From assembly GCF_035555955.1 (NCBI RefSeq), contig NZ_DATMGA010000007.1:1-64000 (forward strand): a stretch of DNA of 64,000 bases, given 5' to 3'. Below are positions 24,530 through 33,535 of this stretch, piece after piece. Under the pieces are notes generated by a model. That model searched no databases. It was not told the origin of the DNA and worked only from the letters and a program-made list of their open reading frames with translations. The position numbers and the translations under genes are program-made. Source of the stretch: Eoetvoesia sp035555955 (lineage in GTDB: Bacteria > Pseudomonadota > Gammaproteobacteria > Burkholderiales > Burkholderiaceae_B). How positions within the stretch are numbered: the stretch's first letter is position 1; every line of letters starts with the position of its first letter.

Positions 24530-25738
24530 ATGATGGATATTTCCCAGGATCGGCCTCTGAAAGGGGTGCGCGTAATCGAGATGGGCTCCTTGATCGCGGG
24601 GCCGTTCGCCGCCAAGACGCTGGGCGACTTCGGTGCGCAGATCATCAAGATAGAACCGCCCGGAACCGGGGATCCCCTGCGGACCTGGCGCAGTCCGGAC
24701 AACGAAACCTCGGTGTGGTGGCATGTGCAGTCGCGCAACAAGCAGTCTGTCGCCATCGATCTGCGCCAGCCCGAGGGCCAGGATATCGTAAGGCAACTGG
24801 CCGCCGAGGCCGACGTGCTCATCGAGAACTTCCGCCCCGGCACCCTGGAGCAATGGGGGCTGGATTACGCCACGCTGTCCAGGCTCAATCCCGGGCTGAT
24901 CATGCTGCGGATCTCGGGCTACGGCCAGACCGGCCCTTTGCGCGACCTGCCGGGCTTCGGCGTGATCGCCGAGGCCATGGGCGGGCTGCGCTACATTACC
25001 GGGGTGCCGGGCCAGCCGCCCGTTCGGCCCGGAATCAGCATCGGCGATTCGTTGTCGGCGCTGCATGGCGTCATCGGCGTGCTGCTGGCGCTGTACCATC
25101 GCGCCGCCAACGGCGGTCAAGGGCAGATGATCGACGTCGCGCTTTACGAATCGGTCTTCAACCTGATGGAAGGCGCGCTGCCCGAGTTCGACCGCCATCA
25201 TGCCATGCGCGAGCCGGCGGGCAGCGCCCTGCAAGGCGTTGCCCCCACCAACGCCTATCCCTGCGCGGATGGGCGCCATATTCTCATCGCCGGCAACGGC
25301 GACAGCATTTTCAAGCGCCTGATGCAACTGGTGGGCCGGGACGACCTGGGCAATGACCCCCGCCTGGCCAGCAACCCCGGCCGCGTCAAGGAAATGGCCC
25401 TGATCGACGAGGCCATCGCCAGATGGACGAGCGAGCGCGGCCTGGACGAGGCCTTGCGCGAATTGGCGAGCGCTCGCATTCCTGCCGGCAAAGTCTTTAC
25501 AATCAAGGATATTGCCGAAAACGAGCATTACCAGGCGCGCGGCATGCTGCGCAGCATCCAGTTGAAGGACGGCTCCACGCTGCGCGTGCCGGGCGTGGTG
25601 CCCAAGCTGAGCGCCACCCCCGGCGGCTTCGACGCCGGCGGGCCGGAGCTGGGCGAACATACCGCCACGGTTTTGCGCGCAGCGGGCATTCCGGAAACCG
25701 TTTTGGCCGAGTTGCGCGCCAAGGGAGTCATAGCATGA
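24530..25738 (+). CDS. Family III CoA transferase (CaiB/BaiF type)
   Basis: 402 residues. N-terminal LKGVRVIEMGSLIAGPFAAKTLGDFGAQIIKIE is the hallmark of the family. The presumed catalytic aspartate is Asp173 in ISIGDSLSALHG. It moves CoA from a donor such as succinyl-CoA to an organic acid. It starts 4 bases after the hydrolase gene and its stop overlaps the following lyase gene (ATGA). The pairing with an HMG-CoA-lyase-like enzyme suggests that it activates a 3-hydroxy or citramalate-like acid for cleavage. Confidence 0.92.
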   Translation: MMDISQDRPLKGVRVIEMGSLIAGPFAAKTLGDFGAQIIKIEPPGTGDPLRTWRSPDNETSVWWHVQSRNKQSVAIDLRQPEGQDIVRQLAAEADVLIENFRPGTLEQWGLDYATLSRLNPGLIMLRISGYGQTGPLRDLPGFGVIAEAMGGLRYITGVPGQPPVRPGISIGDSLSALHGVIGVLLALYHRAANGGQGQMIDVALYESVFNLMEGALPEFDRHHAMREPAGSALQGVAPTNAYPCADGRHILIAGNGDSIFKRLMQLVGRDDLGNDPRLASNPGRVKEMALIDEAIARWTSERGLDEALRELASARIPAGKVFTIKDIAENEHYQARGMLRSIQLKDGSTLRVPGVVPKLSATPGGFDAGGPELGEHTATVLRAAGIPETVLAELRAKGVIA

Positions 25739-26721
25739 GTACCTGGAACCTTCCCCAACGGGGTCAGCGCGTCCACATCCAGGAAGTGGTGATGCGCGAC
25801 GGGCTGCAGATCGAGCCCATCTTCGTGCCCACCGAAGACAAGGTGGCCCTCATCAACGAACTGAGCCGCACGGGCCTTCCCAAGATCGAGGTTTCTTCGT
25901 TCATCTCGGCCAAGGCGGTTCCGGCCCTGCGCGACGCAGAGGCCGTATTCCAGGCCATCGACCGTGTTCCGGGGGTTGCCTATGCGGCGCTGGTGCTGAA
26001 CATCCGCGGCGCGGAGCGCGCACTGGAGTGCAAGGTGGACGAGATCAACCTGGTGGTCTCGGCCAGCGAAACCCATAACCTGGTCAATACCCGCATGACG
26101 CGCCGGCAGTCGCGCCGGGCGTTGCGTGAAATCATCGCCATGGCGCGCGGGCGGATGGCCATCAATGTGTCGGTGTCCACGGCTTTCGGCTGTCCCATGG
26201 AAGGCGAGGTCGAGCCCGGCGAGGTGCTCGATATCGCGGACGAATTTGCGGCCCTGCAAGTGGATGGCATTACCTTGTGCGACACGACGGGCATGGCCAA
26301 TCCGGCCCAGGTGCATGGCCTGTGCGCCGGCCTGGCGCAGCGCTGGCCCAAGACGAGGCTGGCTCTGCATTTTCACAATACCCGGGGCATGGGCCTTGCC
26401 AATGTGCTGGCCGGCCTGGCGTCGGGCATCCATCATTTCGATGCTTCTCTGGCCGGCCTGGGCGGCTGCCCGTTCGCGCCCGGCGCAACCGGCAATATAT
26501 GCACCGAAGACGCGGTGCATATGCTGCAGTCAATGGGCTACGACACCGGAATCGACCTCGACCGCCTGTTGGCTTGCTCGAAGCAGATTCCCGAACTCGT
26601 GCATCATGGCGTGCCCGGCCAGGTGGTGCATGCCGGCCCCTGGAATACCCGCCATCGCGTGCCCTCCGACTTCGAGGCCATACGCACGCGGGCCCTTGAA
26701 CGGGATGCGCAGCAGGCCTGA
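25735..26721 (+). CDS. HMG-CoA lyase-like enzyme
   Basis: 328 residues. Aldolase-type barrel with the N-terminal catalytic VVMRDGLQIEP (Arg21, Asp22), metal-site LHFHNTRGMGLAN, and the cysteine loop GLGGCPFAPGATGNICTED that is diagnostic of hydroxymethylglutaryl-CoA lyases. It cleaves a 3-hydroxy-3-methyl-type acyl-CoA to acetyl-CoA or pyruvate plus a carbonyl product. Last gene of the FAD monooxygenase operon, overlapping the CoA transferase stop by four bases. In this context the substrate is probably a pathway intermediate such as a citramalyl-type CoA ester, and leucine degradation is less likely. Confidence 0.9.
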   Translation: MSTWNLPQRGQRVHIQEVVMRDGLQIEPIFVPTEDKVALINELSRTGLPKIEVSSFISAKAVPALRDAEAVFQAIDRVPGVAYAALVLNIRGAERALECKVDEINLVVSASETHNLVNTRMTRRQSRRALREIIAMARGRMAINVSVSTAFGCPMEGEVEPGEVLDIADEFAALQVDGITLCDTTGMANPAQVHGLCAGLAQRWPKTRLALHFHNTRGMGLANVLAGLASGIHHFDASLAGLGGCPFAPGATGNICTEDAVHMLQSMGYDTGIDLDRLLACSKQIPELVHHGVPGQVVHAGPWNTRHRVPSDFEAIRTRALERDAQQA

Positions 26722-26759
26722 TCTCGCGGGCTTCGCGCGCTGTGCGGGGCGGTAGCGGC

Positions 26760-27401
26760 TTATCGCCCGGCGGCGCGCGCTTGCTGCAGAGTCCATGGAA
26801 CCACCTCGGCCGCCAGCCTGTCGGCAGCCGCACCGAAGGCGTCCACGACCTGCGGGACTTCTTTGCCTTGCACGGCTTGCGCCACGGCGAAGCGGCGCGT
26901 GGCGATGCTGCGGTTGGTCTTGGACTGCACCAGCGATGCATCGTAGCGAATATGCACGACGGGCGCGCCGTCTTCGTAAACCACCTGAAAAGCCGTCAGA
27001 TCGCCTATCAGCCTGAAATCGGTATCGAGGCCTCCCGAGCCGCCGAGGCTGATGGCGTTGAACTGCCCGTCGTCGCGGAATGCACCGGCCAGGCGATTGC
27101 GCAGCAGGACGGGCGCCGGATCGGTCCAGCGTGCGCCGCTGTATGCGCTGATCCGGCTGCCTTGCGGCACGACCAGTATGCGGGTGCTGTCGGTGACCTG
27201 GCTGCTATGAGGTGTTGCGATGCGCAGCGATGCGGACAGCCTGTCTTGTGTGGCGGCTTGCCGGGTCTGCTGCGCGGCGGGGAGCTGGTAAACCGCCAGC
27301 GTCTCGGATTTCGGCAGTATCGAGCAGGCCGACACCAGGAGCCCTGCTGTCAGGATGGCCATGCGGCGGATGGTTTTTGTGCGCGGGAGCGAGGCGGTCA
27401 T
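26760..27401 (-). CDS. ABC-type transport auxiliary lipoprotein (PqiC-like)
   Basis: 213 residues. Lipoprotein signal peptide with lipobox LLVSAC near residue 22, then a PqiC/DUF330-type domain (LPKSETLAVYQLPAA, STRILVVPQGSRISAYSGARWTDPAPVLLRNRL). It is anchored to the outer membrane periplasmic face and would work with the MCE protein in lipid transfer. The ATG overlaps the MCE stop (ATGA). Last gene of the Mla-like operon, convergent with the lyase gene. Confidence 0.87.
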   Translation of the reverse strand: MTASLPRTKTIRRMAILTAGLLVSACSILPKSETLAVYQLPAAQQTRQAATQDRLSASLRIATPHSSQVTDSTRILVVPQGSRISAYSGARWTDPAPVLLRNRLAGAFRDDGQFNAISLGGSGGLDTDFRLIGDLTAFQVVYEDGAPVVHIRYDASLVQSKTNRSIATRRFAVAQAVQGKEVPQVVDAFGAAADRLAAEVVPWTLQQARAAGR

Positions 27402-28330
27402 GGTTTGAACTCCTGTAGTTTTTCTCCGCCCAGCAGATAGCTGGCCGGGTCGTCGTCCAGGCGGCGGGCTACTTTCTCGAGCGCGGACAATGTGGTGCGA
27501 AGCTCTCGCAGGGTGGGCCCGAGTTCGTTCATGCCTTGCATGCTTCCATTGATGGCTCCTGTATTGCGGCTCAGTATTTCGTCGACACTGGCACTGGCTT
27601 TTTCCAGCGAGGCCATGGCCCGCTGCGCGCTGTCCAGCGTGCGCGCGCCCTGGTTCCTGACCAGGCCGTCGGTGTTGCGCAGCAGCTCGGTGGCCTGGTC
27701 CAGGGCGACGGTGGCCTGCTTGCCGGCCTTGGTCAGCGAGTGCAGGGCGGCCGTCACGTTCTGCTGCTGGCCGCTCATGGAGTTGGCAACGTGCTCGAGC
27801 GATTCCAGCATATTGGCCAGGCGCCGCGCGTTGTCCGGAGACAGGATCGCCTTGGCATTCATGACGAGCTCGGTGATGTTGGCCATCAGGTTGTCGCTGT
27901 TGGCAAGCAATTGGGTAAGGGAGGAGGGGGTGGCGATGATGACGGGATCCCGGCCGGTCAGGGCGGGGCTGTCCGGCGTGCCGCCGCTGAGCTCGATGAC
28001 GGAGCTGCCCGTAATGCCGGTCATTGCCAGCTTGGCCTGAGTGTCCTGCTTGATGGGGATGTTGCCCACCACCCGGATATGGGCCCGGACCTTGCGGGGG
28101 TCTTGCGGATCGAGCGAAAGATCGGTGATGTCGCCGACCTTGATGCCGCTGTACTGCACGGCGCTGCCGCGCGACAGGCCCCGTACCGCCTCGTTGAAAA
28201 TGACCGTGTAGTGCCGCAGTTCGACGTCCTGATACGACGACTTGCCCAGCCACAGCGCGAACAGCAGGGCGGCGCATGTGACGATGACGGTGAAAAGACC
28301 GATTAACACGTGATGGGCGCGTGGCTCCAT
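27398..28330 (-). CDS. MCE-domain (MlaD-like) lipid transport protein
   Basis: 310 residues. A single N-terminal transmembrane anchor (HHVLIGLFTVIVTCAALLFALWLG), then one MCE domain (VIFNEAVRGLSRGSAVQYSGIKVGDI), and a long helical C-terminal part. MCE rings carry phospholipid between inner and outer membranes. It is larger than E. coli MlaD (about 180 residues) because of the helical tail, more like PqiB/LetB or Gram-positive Mce proteins. The ATG overlaps the ATPase stop by one base (TAATG). The frame open upstream to 28489 overlaps the ATPase and is not used. Confidence 0.92.
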   Translation of the reverse strand: MEPRAHHVLIGLFTVIVTCAALLFALWLGKSSYQDVELRHYTVIFNEAVRGLSRGSAVQYSGIKVGDITDLSLDPQDPRKVRAHIRVVGNIPIKQDTQAKLAMTGITGSSVIELSGGTPDSPALTGRDPVIIATPSSLTQLLANSDNLMANITELVMNAKAILSPDNARRLANMLESLEHVANSMSGQQQNVTAALHSLTKAGKQATVALDQATELLRNTDGLVRNQGARTLDSAQRAMASLEKASASVDEILSRNTGAINGSMQGMNELGPTLRELRTTLSALEKVARRLDDDPASYLLGGEKLQEFKP

Positions 28331-29139
28331 TATCTGGACTCCTGGGCCTGTTGGCTGGCAAGGCTGGCCGCGCGTCCGCGCGGCCCATGGAAGTAGTCGT
28401 GCACCCAGGCATCGTCTACGGCTTCGACGACCTTGAGCGTGTCGGCCACCAGAACCCGTTTGTTCGAGAGCACGGCCACCCGGTCGCAAATAGTGTAAAG
28501 GGTATCGAGATCGTGGGTCACGAGGAAAACCGTCAGTCCCAGGGCATCCCGCAAGGTCAGTATCAGTTGGTCGAACGCGCCCGCGCCGATGGGGTCCAGG
28601 CCGGCGGTGGGCTCGTCCAGGAACAGGATTTCGGGGTCCAGGGCCAGTGCGCGGGCCAGGGCCGCGCGCTTGATCATGCCCCCCGACAGCGAAGCCGGGT
28701 AAAGCTGGCCGGCTTCCACCCGTAGCCCGGCCATGGCGATTTTTACGCTTGCCAGCCGCTCGGCTTCGGCACGGTCCAGCCCTGTGTGCTCGATGAGCGC
28801 CATGGCGATGTTCTCGGCCACCGTCAGCGACGAGAACAGCGCGCCTCTTTGGAACAGCACGCCGCAGCGTCTTTCGATTTCAGAACGCTGCTGCGCCGAC
28901 TGCGTAAGCGCATCCTGGCCGAAGAGGCGCACCGTGCCCTGGGCCGGCTTTTGCAGCCCGACGATGGAACGCAGCAGCACCGACTTGCCGGTGCCCGAGC
29001 CGCCCACCACGCCCAGGATCTCGCCCCGGCGAACGTCCAGATCCAGGTCCTGGTGCACGACATGGCTGCCGAACTGGTTGCGCAGGTTGCGCACTTGGAT
29101 GATGGCGTCGCCGTCGGACATATGGGGGCTGGCTACCAT
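28330..29139 (-). CDS. MlaF-like ABC ATPase
   Basis: 269 residues from the ATG at 29139, preceded by GGAG at 5 bases; it overlaps the permease stop by 7 bases. Walker A is GGSGTGKS (46-53), Q-loop LFQRGALFSSLTV (the QxGALF form typical of MlaF), signature LSGGM and Walker B ILFLDEPTAGLDP. It powers the MlaE-type permease for lipid transport. Confidence 0.94.
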   Translation of the reverse strand: MVASPHMSDGDAIIQVRNLRNQFGSHVVHQDLDLDVRRGEILGVVGGSGTGKSVLLRSIVGLQKPAQGTVRLFGQDALTQSAQQRSEIERRCGVLFQRGALFSSLTVAENIAMALIEHTGLDRAEAERLASVKIAMAGLRVEAGQLYPASLSGGMIKRAALARALALDPEILFLDEPTAGLDPIGAGAFDQLILTLRDALGLTVFLVTHDLDTLYTICDRVAVLSNKRVLVADTLKVVEAVDDAWVHDYFHGPRGRAASLASQQAQESR

Positions 29140-30290
29140 TTCATCTCCATGAAGAACAGCGCCGCCAGCGCGTCGAGCAGGATGACGAGGAAAATGGACT
29201 GCACCACGGCCGACGTCGTGTGCTCTCCGACGGACTGCGCGCTGCCCGAAACCTTGAAGCCTTCCATGCAGCCGATGATGGCGATGACGTAGGCGAAAAC
29301 CGGGGCTTTTACCATGCCGAGCACGAAGTGCCGCACTTCGATGCCTTCTTTGAATATGGTGAAGAACATGGTGGGCGAGATGCCCAGCGACACGGCGCAG
29401 ACCAGGGCTCCGCCCAGAATGCCTGCGGCCATGCCGATGAAGGTCAGCAGGGGCATCGAGACCAGCAAGGCCAGAATGCGGGGCAGCACCAGCACGTCGA
29501 TGGGGCTCAGGCCCAGCATGCGGATGGCGTCGATTTCCTCGTTGGCCTTCATGGACCCCAGTTGCGCGGTGAACGCGCTGGCGGTCCGTCCCGCCATGAG
29601 AATGGCCGTGAGCAATACGGCGAACTCGCGCAGAAAGGAAAAGGCGACCAGGTTGACGGTATAGATGGTGGCGCCGAAATCGGCCAGCACGGTTGCCCCC
29701 AGGAAGGCGATGACGGCCCCCACCATGAAAGTCAGCAGGGCCACGATGGGAACCGCGTTCAGCCCCGTGTCCTCGATTTGCGCGACTATCGAGGTGACGC
29801 GCCAGCGTCCCGGGTGCACAGTGTTGCGGATCAGCGCCTCGAGCGTCAGGCCCATGAATCCGAGCAGGGCCACGGTTTGCCGCCAGATCTGCTCCGTGCT
29901 TTGCCCTATGTGGGCCAGCAGGTCGGAGATCATGGAGGTCTTGGCGGGGGGAGGGCTGGCGTCGGCAAGGGCCTTGGCGGCGGCCACTGTTTGCAGCAGG
30001 GCGCTGCGCTCGGCGGAAAGCGGCGATTGCGGGCCTGTTATGGTTCCGGCAAGCTCCTGGCCCAGCAGATCCACCAGGCGCGAGGCGCCGGCCGTGTCCA
30101 GGGCGGCAAGGGCCGAGCCGTCGATACGGCTGGCCGCCAGCGCGGCATTGCCGTTGTCCTGAGCATGGAAGCGCGCAATTTCGCGCCCGATCGCTACGTA
30201 GTTTTTCAGCGTCCAGTCGCCGCGCAGAGCCAGGGTATGCGGCTGGCCGGCGCCATCCCACGAAAAGAAGGTGAAGTCGGCCCGCGTCAT
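29133..30290 (-). CDS. MlaE-type permease with N-terminal STAS domain
   Basis: 385 residues. Residues 1-100 look like a STAS domain (LALRGDWTLKN, then DGSALAALDTAGASRLVDLL), the fold of MlaB. Residues 130-385 are the MlaE permease, including AGRTASAFTAQLGSMKANEEIDAIRMLG, the conserved EID coupling loop, and PRILALLVSMPLLT. Fusion of the two parts explains the absence of a separate mlaB gene. First gene of the operon permease-ATPase-MCE-lipoprotein. Confidence 0.93.
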   Translation of the reverse strand: MTRADFTFFSWDGAGQPHTLALRGDWTLKNYVAIGREIARFHAQDNGNAALAASRIDGSALAALDTAGASRLVDLLGQELAGTITGPQSPLSAERSALLQTVAAAKALADASPPPAKTSMISDLLAHIGQSTEQIWRQTVALLGFMGLTLEALIRNTVHPGRWRVTSIVAQIEDTGLNAVPIVALLTFMVGAVIAFLGATVLADFGATIYTVNLVAFSFLREFAVLLTAILMAGRTASAFTAQLGSMKANEEIDAIRMLGLSPIDVLVLPRILALLVSMPLLTFIGMAAGILGGALVCAVSLGISPTMFFTIFKEGIEVRHFVLGMVKAPVFAYVIAIIGCMEGFKVSGSAQSVGEHTTSAVVQSIFLVILLDALAALFFMEMKW

Positions 30291-30446
30291 GCCGCGCCGT
30301 GGCGATAAGCGTGCAAATACATTGTGCCGTGGTGGTCAACTATTTGCGTGTTCATGCAACGTCCTTTTTTGTCGTGGGCAGGCTTTGATGCAGCGATTGG
30401 GGTGGTATTGTAGACCAGTGCGCCGCCATTGCGAAGGACAAGAAAT

Positions 30447-31400
30447 ATGGATCGTCTCCAGGTCATCGAAACGTTTGTGCGCGTTGCCCAGACGCAGAGT
30501 TTCGCGGAAGCCGCCAGGCAGCTCCGGATCGCCCGCTCCGCCGCCACGACCCGCGTCAAGAAACTGGAGGAGTACGTCGGGGCGCCTTTGTTCCATCGGA
30601 CAACACGAATGGTTCGCCTGACCGAGCTCGGCCAGGCTTATCTGCTCGAGTGCGTGGATCTGATCACGCGGGCGAATGGCGTCGTGGATCATATGCGCGA
30701 CGCGCAGGGGCAGTTGTCGGGTGCGTTGCATATCCACGCATTGGCCGGCCTGGTGCTGGGGCGCTTTGCCGAGTTCTTGCACGAGTTCAAATCCTGCTAC
30801 CCGGATATCCGCCTGAACGTTACGGTGAGCGATGACATGGTGGATCCTGTAAAAGCGGGGGTGGATTGCGTTCTGCAGATATTTCCGCCAGCGTCCTCGG
30901 AACTGATTTCGCGGCGCCTGTATCTGTTGCGGCGGGTTTTTTGCGCCAGCCCCCGGTACCTCGCGCGGTTCGGCCGGCCCAAGGAGCCTCGCGACCTTCA
31001 CAAGCATTCCGTGGGGGTGTACTCGGGCTATCCCAGCCGGGATCGCTGGACTTTCTATCGGCGCGGAGAGCAAACCACGCTCTATCTAACCCCTTCGATG
31101 CTGACCAATAGCGTCCATCTTTTGAGGGAGCTCGCGCTCGAGGACGACGTGATAGTCTGCTTACCCACGCTGGCGGCGTCGAACGAGCTGTTGCGGGGCG
31201 ACCTGGAGGTTGTGATGCCGGATTACGACCTGTCTTCATTGTGGCTGCGCGCCGTCTACGCAAGCACGTCCCGCAATGCGTTCAAGCTGCGCCTGTTCGT
31301 GGAAATGCTTATTTCGACGTTCAACGACGTGCCTTCCTGGGATGCCGATCTCATTGCCAAGGGGCTGTTGAACAAGCGCTTTGTGGAGCCCCAGGAATAG
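30447..31400 (+). CDS. LysR-family transcriptional regulator
   Basis: 317 residues from the ATG at 30447, with AAGGA 8 bases upstream. Helix-turn-helix MDRLQVIETFVRVAQTQSFAEAARQLRIARSAATTRVKKLEEYVGAPLFHRTTR, then a type 2 periplasmic-binding-like effector domain. It is divergent from the Mla-like operon and lies upstream of a sulfatase-TRAP locus on the same strand, so it could control either. CrgA/DsdC-like subgroup with short linker. Confidence 0.92.
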   Translation: MDRLQVIETFVRVAQTQSFAEAARQLRIARSAATTRVKKLEEYVGAPLFHRTTRMVRLTELGQAYLLECVDLITRANGVVDHMRDAQGQLSGALHIHALAGLVLGRFAEFLHEFKSCYPDIRLNVTVSDDMVDPVKAGVDCVLQIFPPASSELISRRLYLLRRVFCASPRYLARFGRPKEPRDLHKHSVGVYSGYPSRDRWTFYRRGEQTTLYLTPSMLTNSVHLLRELALEDDVIVCLPTLAASNELLRGDLEVVMPDYDLSSLWLRAVYASTSRNAFKLRLFVEMLISTFNDVPSWDADLIAKGLLNKRFVEPQE

Positions 31401-31541
31401 GGGGTGGCCACGCCCTCAATCAGGTATTTCCCTGAATATTGTTCATTAACCAAGAATAATGTGATCCGGGATCGACGGCTACCGCTTTCGTCCTTCCGGT
31501 CCTAAAGTCAAGGTTTTGCCAACGGATGCCTTGATTCGGCC
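31401..31541. other. AT-rich control segment with dyad elements
   Basis: ATTGTTCattaaccaaGAATAAT (about 31438-31460) is an imperfect dyad with the length and form of a LysR T-N11-A site. TCAGG-N6-CCTGA (31420-31435) lies beside it. No gene seen. Confidence 0.4.
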
Positions 31542-31730
31542 CGGGGCGTCAACTCCACCAAGGCGTTTGTGCAAGGGCCGGCCTGCGGTGCATCGCGCAT
31601 GTCCACCGATACCGGGCGCTATGCAAGCAGCCATGGCTCCTTCTGGAATTTCGTGCCGCTGTCGATAGGCGTGAAGACGCTGGGTGATCATGTGCGTCCG
31701 CATGGCGTGCGTTGCGCCGTTGCGGGCAGG
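31542..31730 (+). pseudogene. Remnant of a second sulfatase gene
   Basis: Positions 31547-31730 align without a gap to 32031-32214 of the intact sulfatase, with 17 mismatches counted by eye in 184 bases (about 91% identity). It covers residues 45 to about 106 of the protein, including the CGASR nucleophile motif. The frame stays open across the fragment, with amino acid changes such as Phe to Ser and Tyr to Asp, but it lacks the start region with the first metal aspartate and everything after residue 106. After 31730 it runs into unrelated sequence and stops at 31772. It is the leftover of a duplicated, diverged gene. Confidence 0.88.
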
Positions 31731-31881
31731 AAGCCGTTATCGAATCAAAATCCAGGATGGTTCATCTGGTGAAATTCCTTCAAGTATCGGTTGAGATGAT
31801 GAGGTCAACTCCGTAATCTAAACATCAGGATCAGCTCTTTTCGAGCGGGTAAAAACCCCAGACCGGATCGACCCGGCGGAA

Positions 31882-31895
31882 AAATCAGGAGACAA
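31882..31895 (+). promoter_or_regulatory. Ribosome binding leader shared with the TRAP gene
   Basis: AAATCAGGAGACAA occurs here before the sulfatase ATG and again, identical, at 33520-33533 before the TRAP binding-protein ATG. The AGGAG core sets both start codons. Confidence 0.7.
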
Positions 31896-31896
31896 A

Positions 31897-33489
31897 ATGG
31901 ATGCCGAAACTTCCAGCACCGTGCGCAATGTATTGTTCATCATGGCCGACCAACTGCGTTGGGACTATCTTTCGTGCAATGGACATCCGCATCTGGAAAC
32001 CCCCAATATCGACGCCCTGGCGGCCAGGGGCGTCAACTTCAGCAAGGCGTTCGTGCAGGGGCCGGTCTGCGGCGCATCGCGCATGTCCACCTATACCGGC
32101 CGGTATGTAAGCAGCCACGGCTCCTTCTGGAATTTCGTGCCGCTGTCGATAGGCGTGAAGACGCTGGGCGATCACGTGCGCCCGCATGGCGTGCGTTGCG
32201 CCGTCGTGGGCAAGACCCATGTCGAGGCCGATGTCGAGGGGGCCGCGAGGGTGGGCCTCGATATTTCCGAGGGCCCTGGCCTGCTGGCGATGGAAGGCGG
32301 ATTCGAGCCCTTTGCCCGCGACGACGGCACCTGGCCGCCTGGCTTCAAGGTGCAGGGCAATCAATATTGCGATTGGCTGCGCAGCCTGGGCTACGAGAGC
32401 GACAACCCATGGCACGACTATGCCAATTCGGCTCGCGGCGCCAACGGCGAGATACTCAGCGGCTGGCACCTGCGCTGGGCCGAGCATCCGGCCGCCATCC
32501 GCGAAGAGCACAGCGAGACACCCTATACGACCGACCGCGCCATCGACTTCATGCGCGAGGCCGGCGACCAGCCGTGGGTGCTGCATCTTTCCTACATAAA
32601 ACCGCATTGGCCCTACGTGGCGCCGGCCCCCTACAACGATATGTACAACAAGGAGCAGATCGTTCCGCCCGTGCGTTCGGCGGCCGAGCTCCAGGACCAG
32701 CATCCGGTTTTGCGGGGGTTCCGCAGCTACCTGCCAAGCCAGAGCTTCTCGCGCGACGAGGTGCGCGAGAAAGTGGTGCCCGTCTACATGGGCCTGATCA
32801 AGCAGCTGGACGACCAGTTGGGCAAGCTGTTTGCCTATTTGCGCGAAAGCGGGCGAGATCAGGACACGCTCATCGTTTTCACCAGCGACCACGGCGATTA
32901 TCTGGGCGACCACTGGCTGGGCGAAAAAGAGCTGTTCCACGATACGGCCGTGCACGTGCCGATGCTGGTGGTCGACCCGCGCGAACAGGCCGACGCCACG
33001 CGCGGCACGGTCGTGGACGCCCTGGTGGAGGCAATCGACCTTGCGCCGACTTTTCTGGACGCCCTGGGCCTGCCCGCGGCGCCGCAATGGCTGGAAGGCA
33101 GGTCGCTGATGCCTTGGCTGCACGGCAAGCCGCCCGGGCAATGGCGGCAATATGTCGTGTCGGAGAACAGCTATGCCTTTCGCGACGATGTGCGCCTGCC
33201 CCTGAACAGGCCCGTCGATGGTTGCCAGATGACGATGCTGCGCACCGAAGACTGGAAGTACGTTCATTACGAAGGACTCCCCCCGCAACTGTTCGATTTG
33301 CGGCAGGATCCGCAGGAGCTCGAAGACCTGGGAAGGTCGGACGGCCATGCGGCGGTGAGGGAGCAACTGCAGGGCCTGCTTTTCGACTGGTTTCGAAATC
33401 GCAAGCGCCTGACCACCATGGCCCCGCAGGACATCGAGGCCTGGAACGCCCGCGAGCTGGAGGTGGGCATCAATATCGGCCTCTGGTGA
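31897..33489 (+). CDS. Sulfatase / phosphonate monoester hydrolase-like enzyme
   Basis: 530 residues, alkaline phosphatase superfamily. The nucleophile motif is CGASR (Cys58 to Arg62), a variant of CxPSR; Cys58 would be converted to formylglycine. Metal ligands include Asp18 (MADQLRWD) and Asp331-His332 in TSDHGDYLGDHW. Overall layout (KPHWPYVAPAPYNDMY, AALPP-like YEGLPPQLFDL) resembles phosphonate monoester hydrolases and aryl or choline sulfatases. No signal peptide, so it works in the cytoplasm, which fits import of the substrate by the TRAP system encoded just downstream. No formylglycine-generating or anaerobic sulfatase-maturing enzyme gene lies in the window. A partial copy lies upstream. 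Confidence 0.9.
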   Translation: MDAETSSTVRNVLFIMADQLRWDYLSCNGHPHLETPNIDALAARGVNFSKAFVQGPVCGASRMSTYTGRYVSSHGSFWNFVPLSIGVKTLGDHVRPHGVRCAVVGKTHVEADVEGAARVGLDISEGPGLLAMEGGFEPFARDDGTWPPGFKVQGNQYCDWLRSLGYESDNPWHDYANSARGANGEILSGWHLRWAEHPAAIREEHSETPYTTDRAIDFMREAGDQPWVLHLSYIKPHWPYVAPAPYNDMYNKEQIVPPVRSAAELQDQHPVLRGFRSYLPSQSFSRDEVREKVVPVYMGLIKQLDDQLGKLFAYLRESGRDQDTLIVFTSDHGDYLGDHWLGEKELFHDTAVHVPMLVVDPREQADATRGTVVDALVEAIDLAPTFLDALGLPAAPQWLEGRSLMPWLHGKPPGQWRQYVVSENSYAFRDDVRLPLNRPVDGCQMTMLRTEDWKYVHYEGLPPQLFDLRQDPQELEDLGRSDGHAAVREQLQGLLFDWFRNRKRLTTMAPQDIEAWNARELEVGINIGLW

Positions 33490-33535
33490 ACCGGCGGCGT
33501 TCCGATATTTCTACTATATAAATCAGGAGACAACC

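Noticed and set aside
31885..33366. 493-residue frame antisense to the sulfatase
   Set aside because: Shadow frame; the sense strand carries all catalytic motifs.
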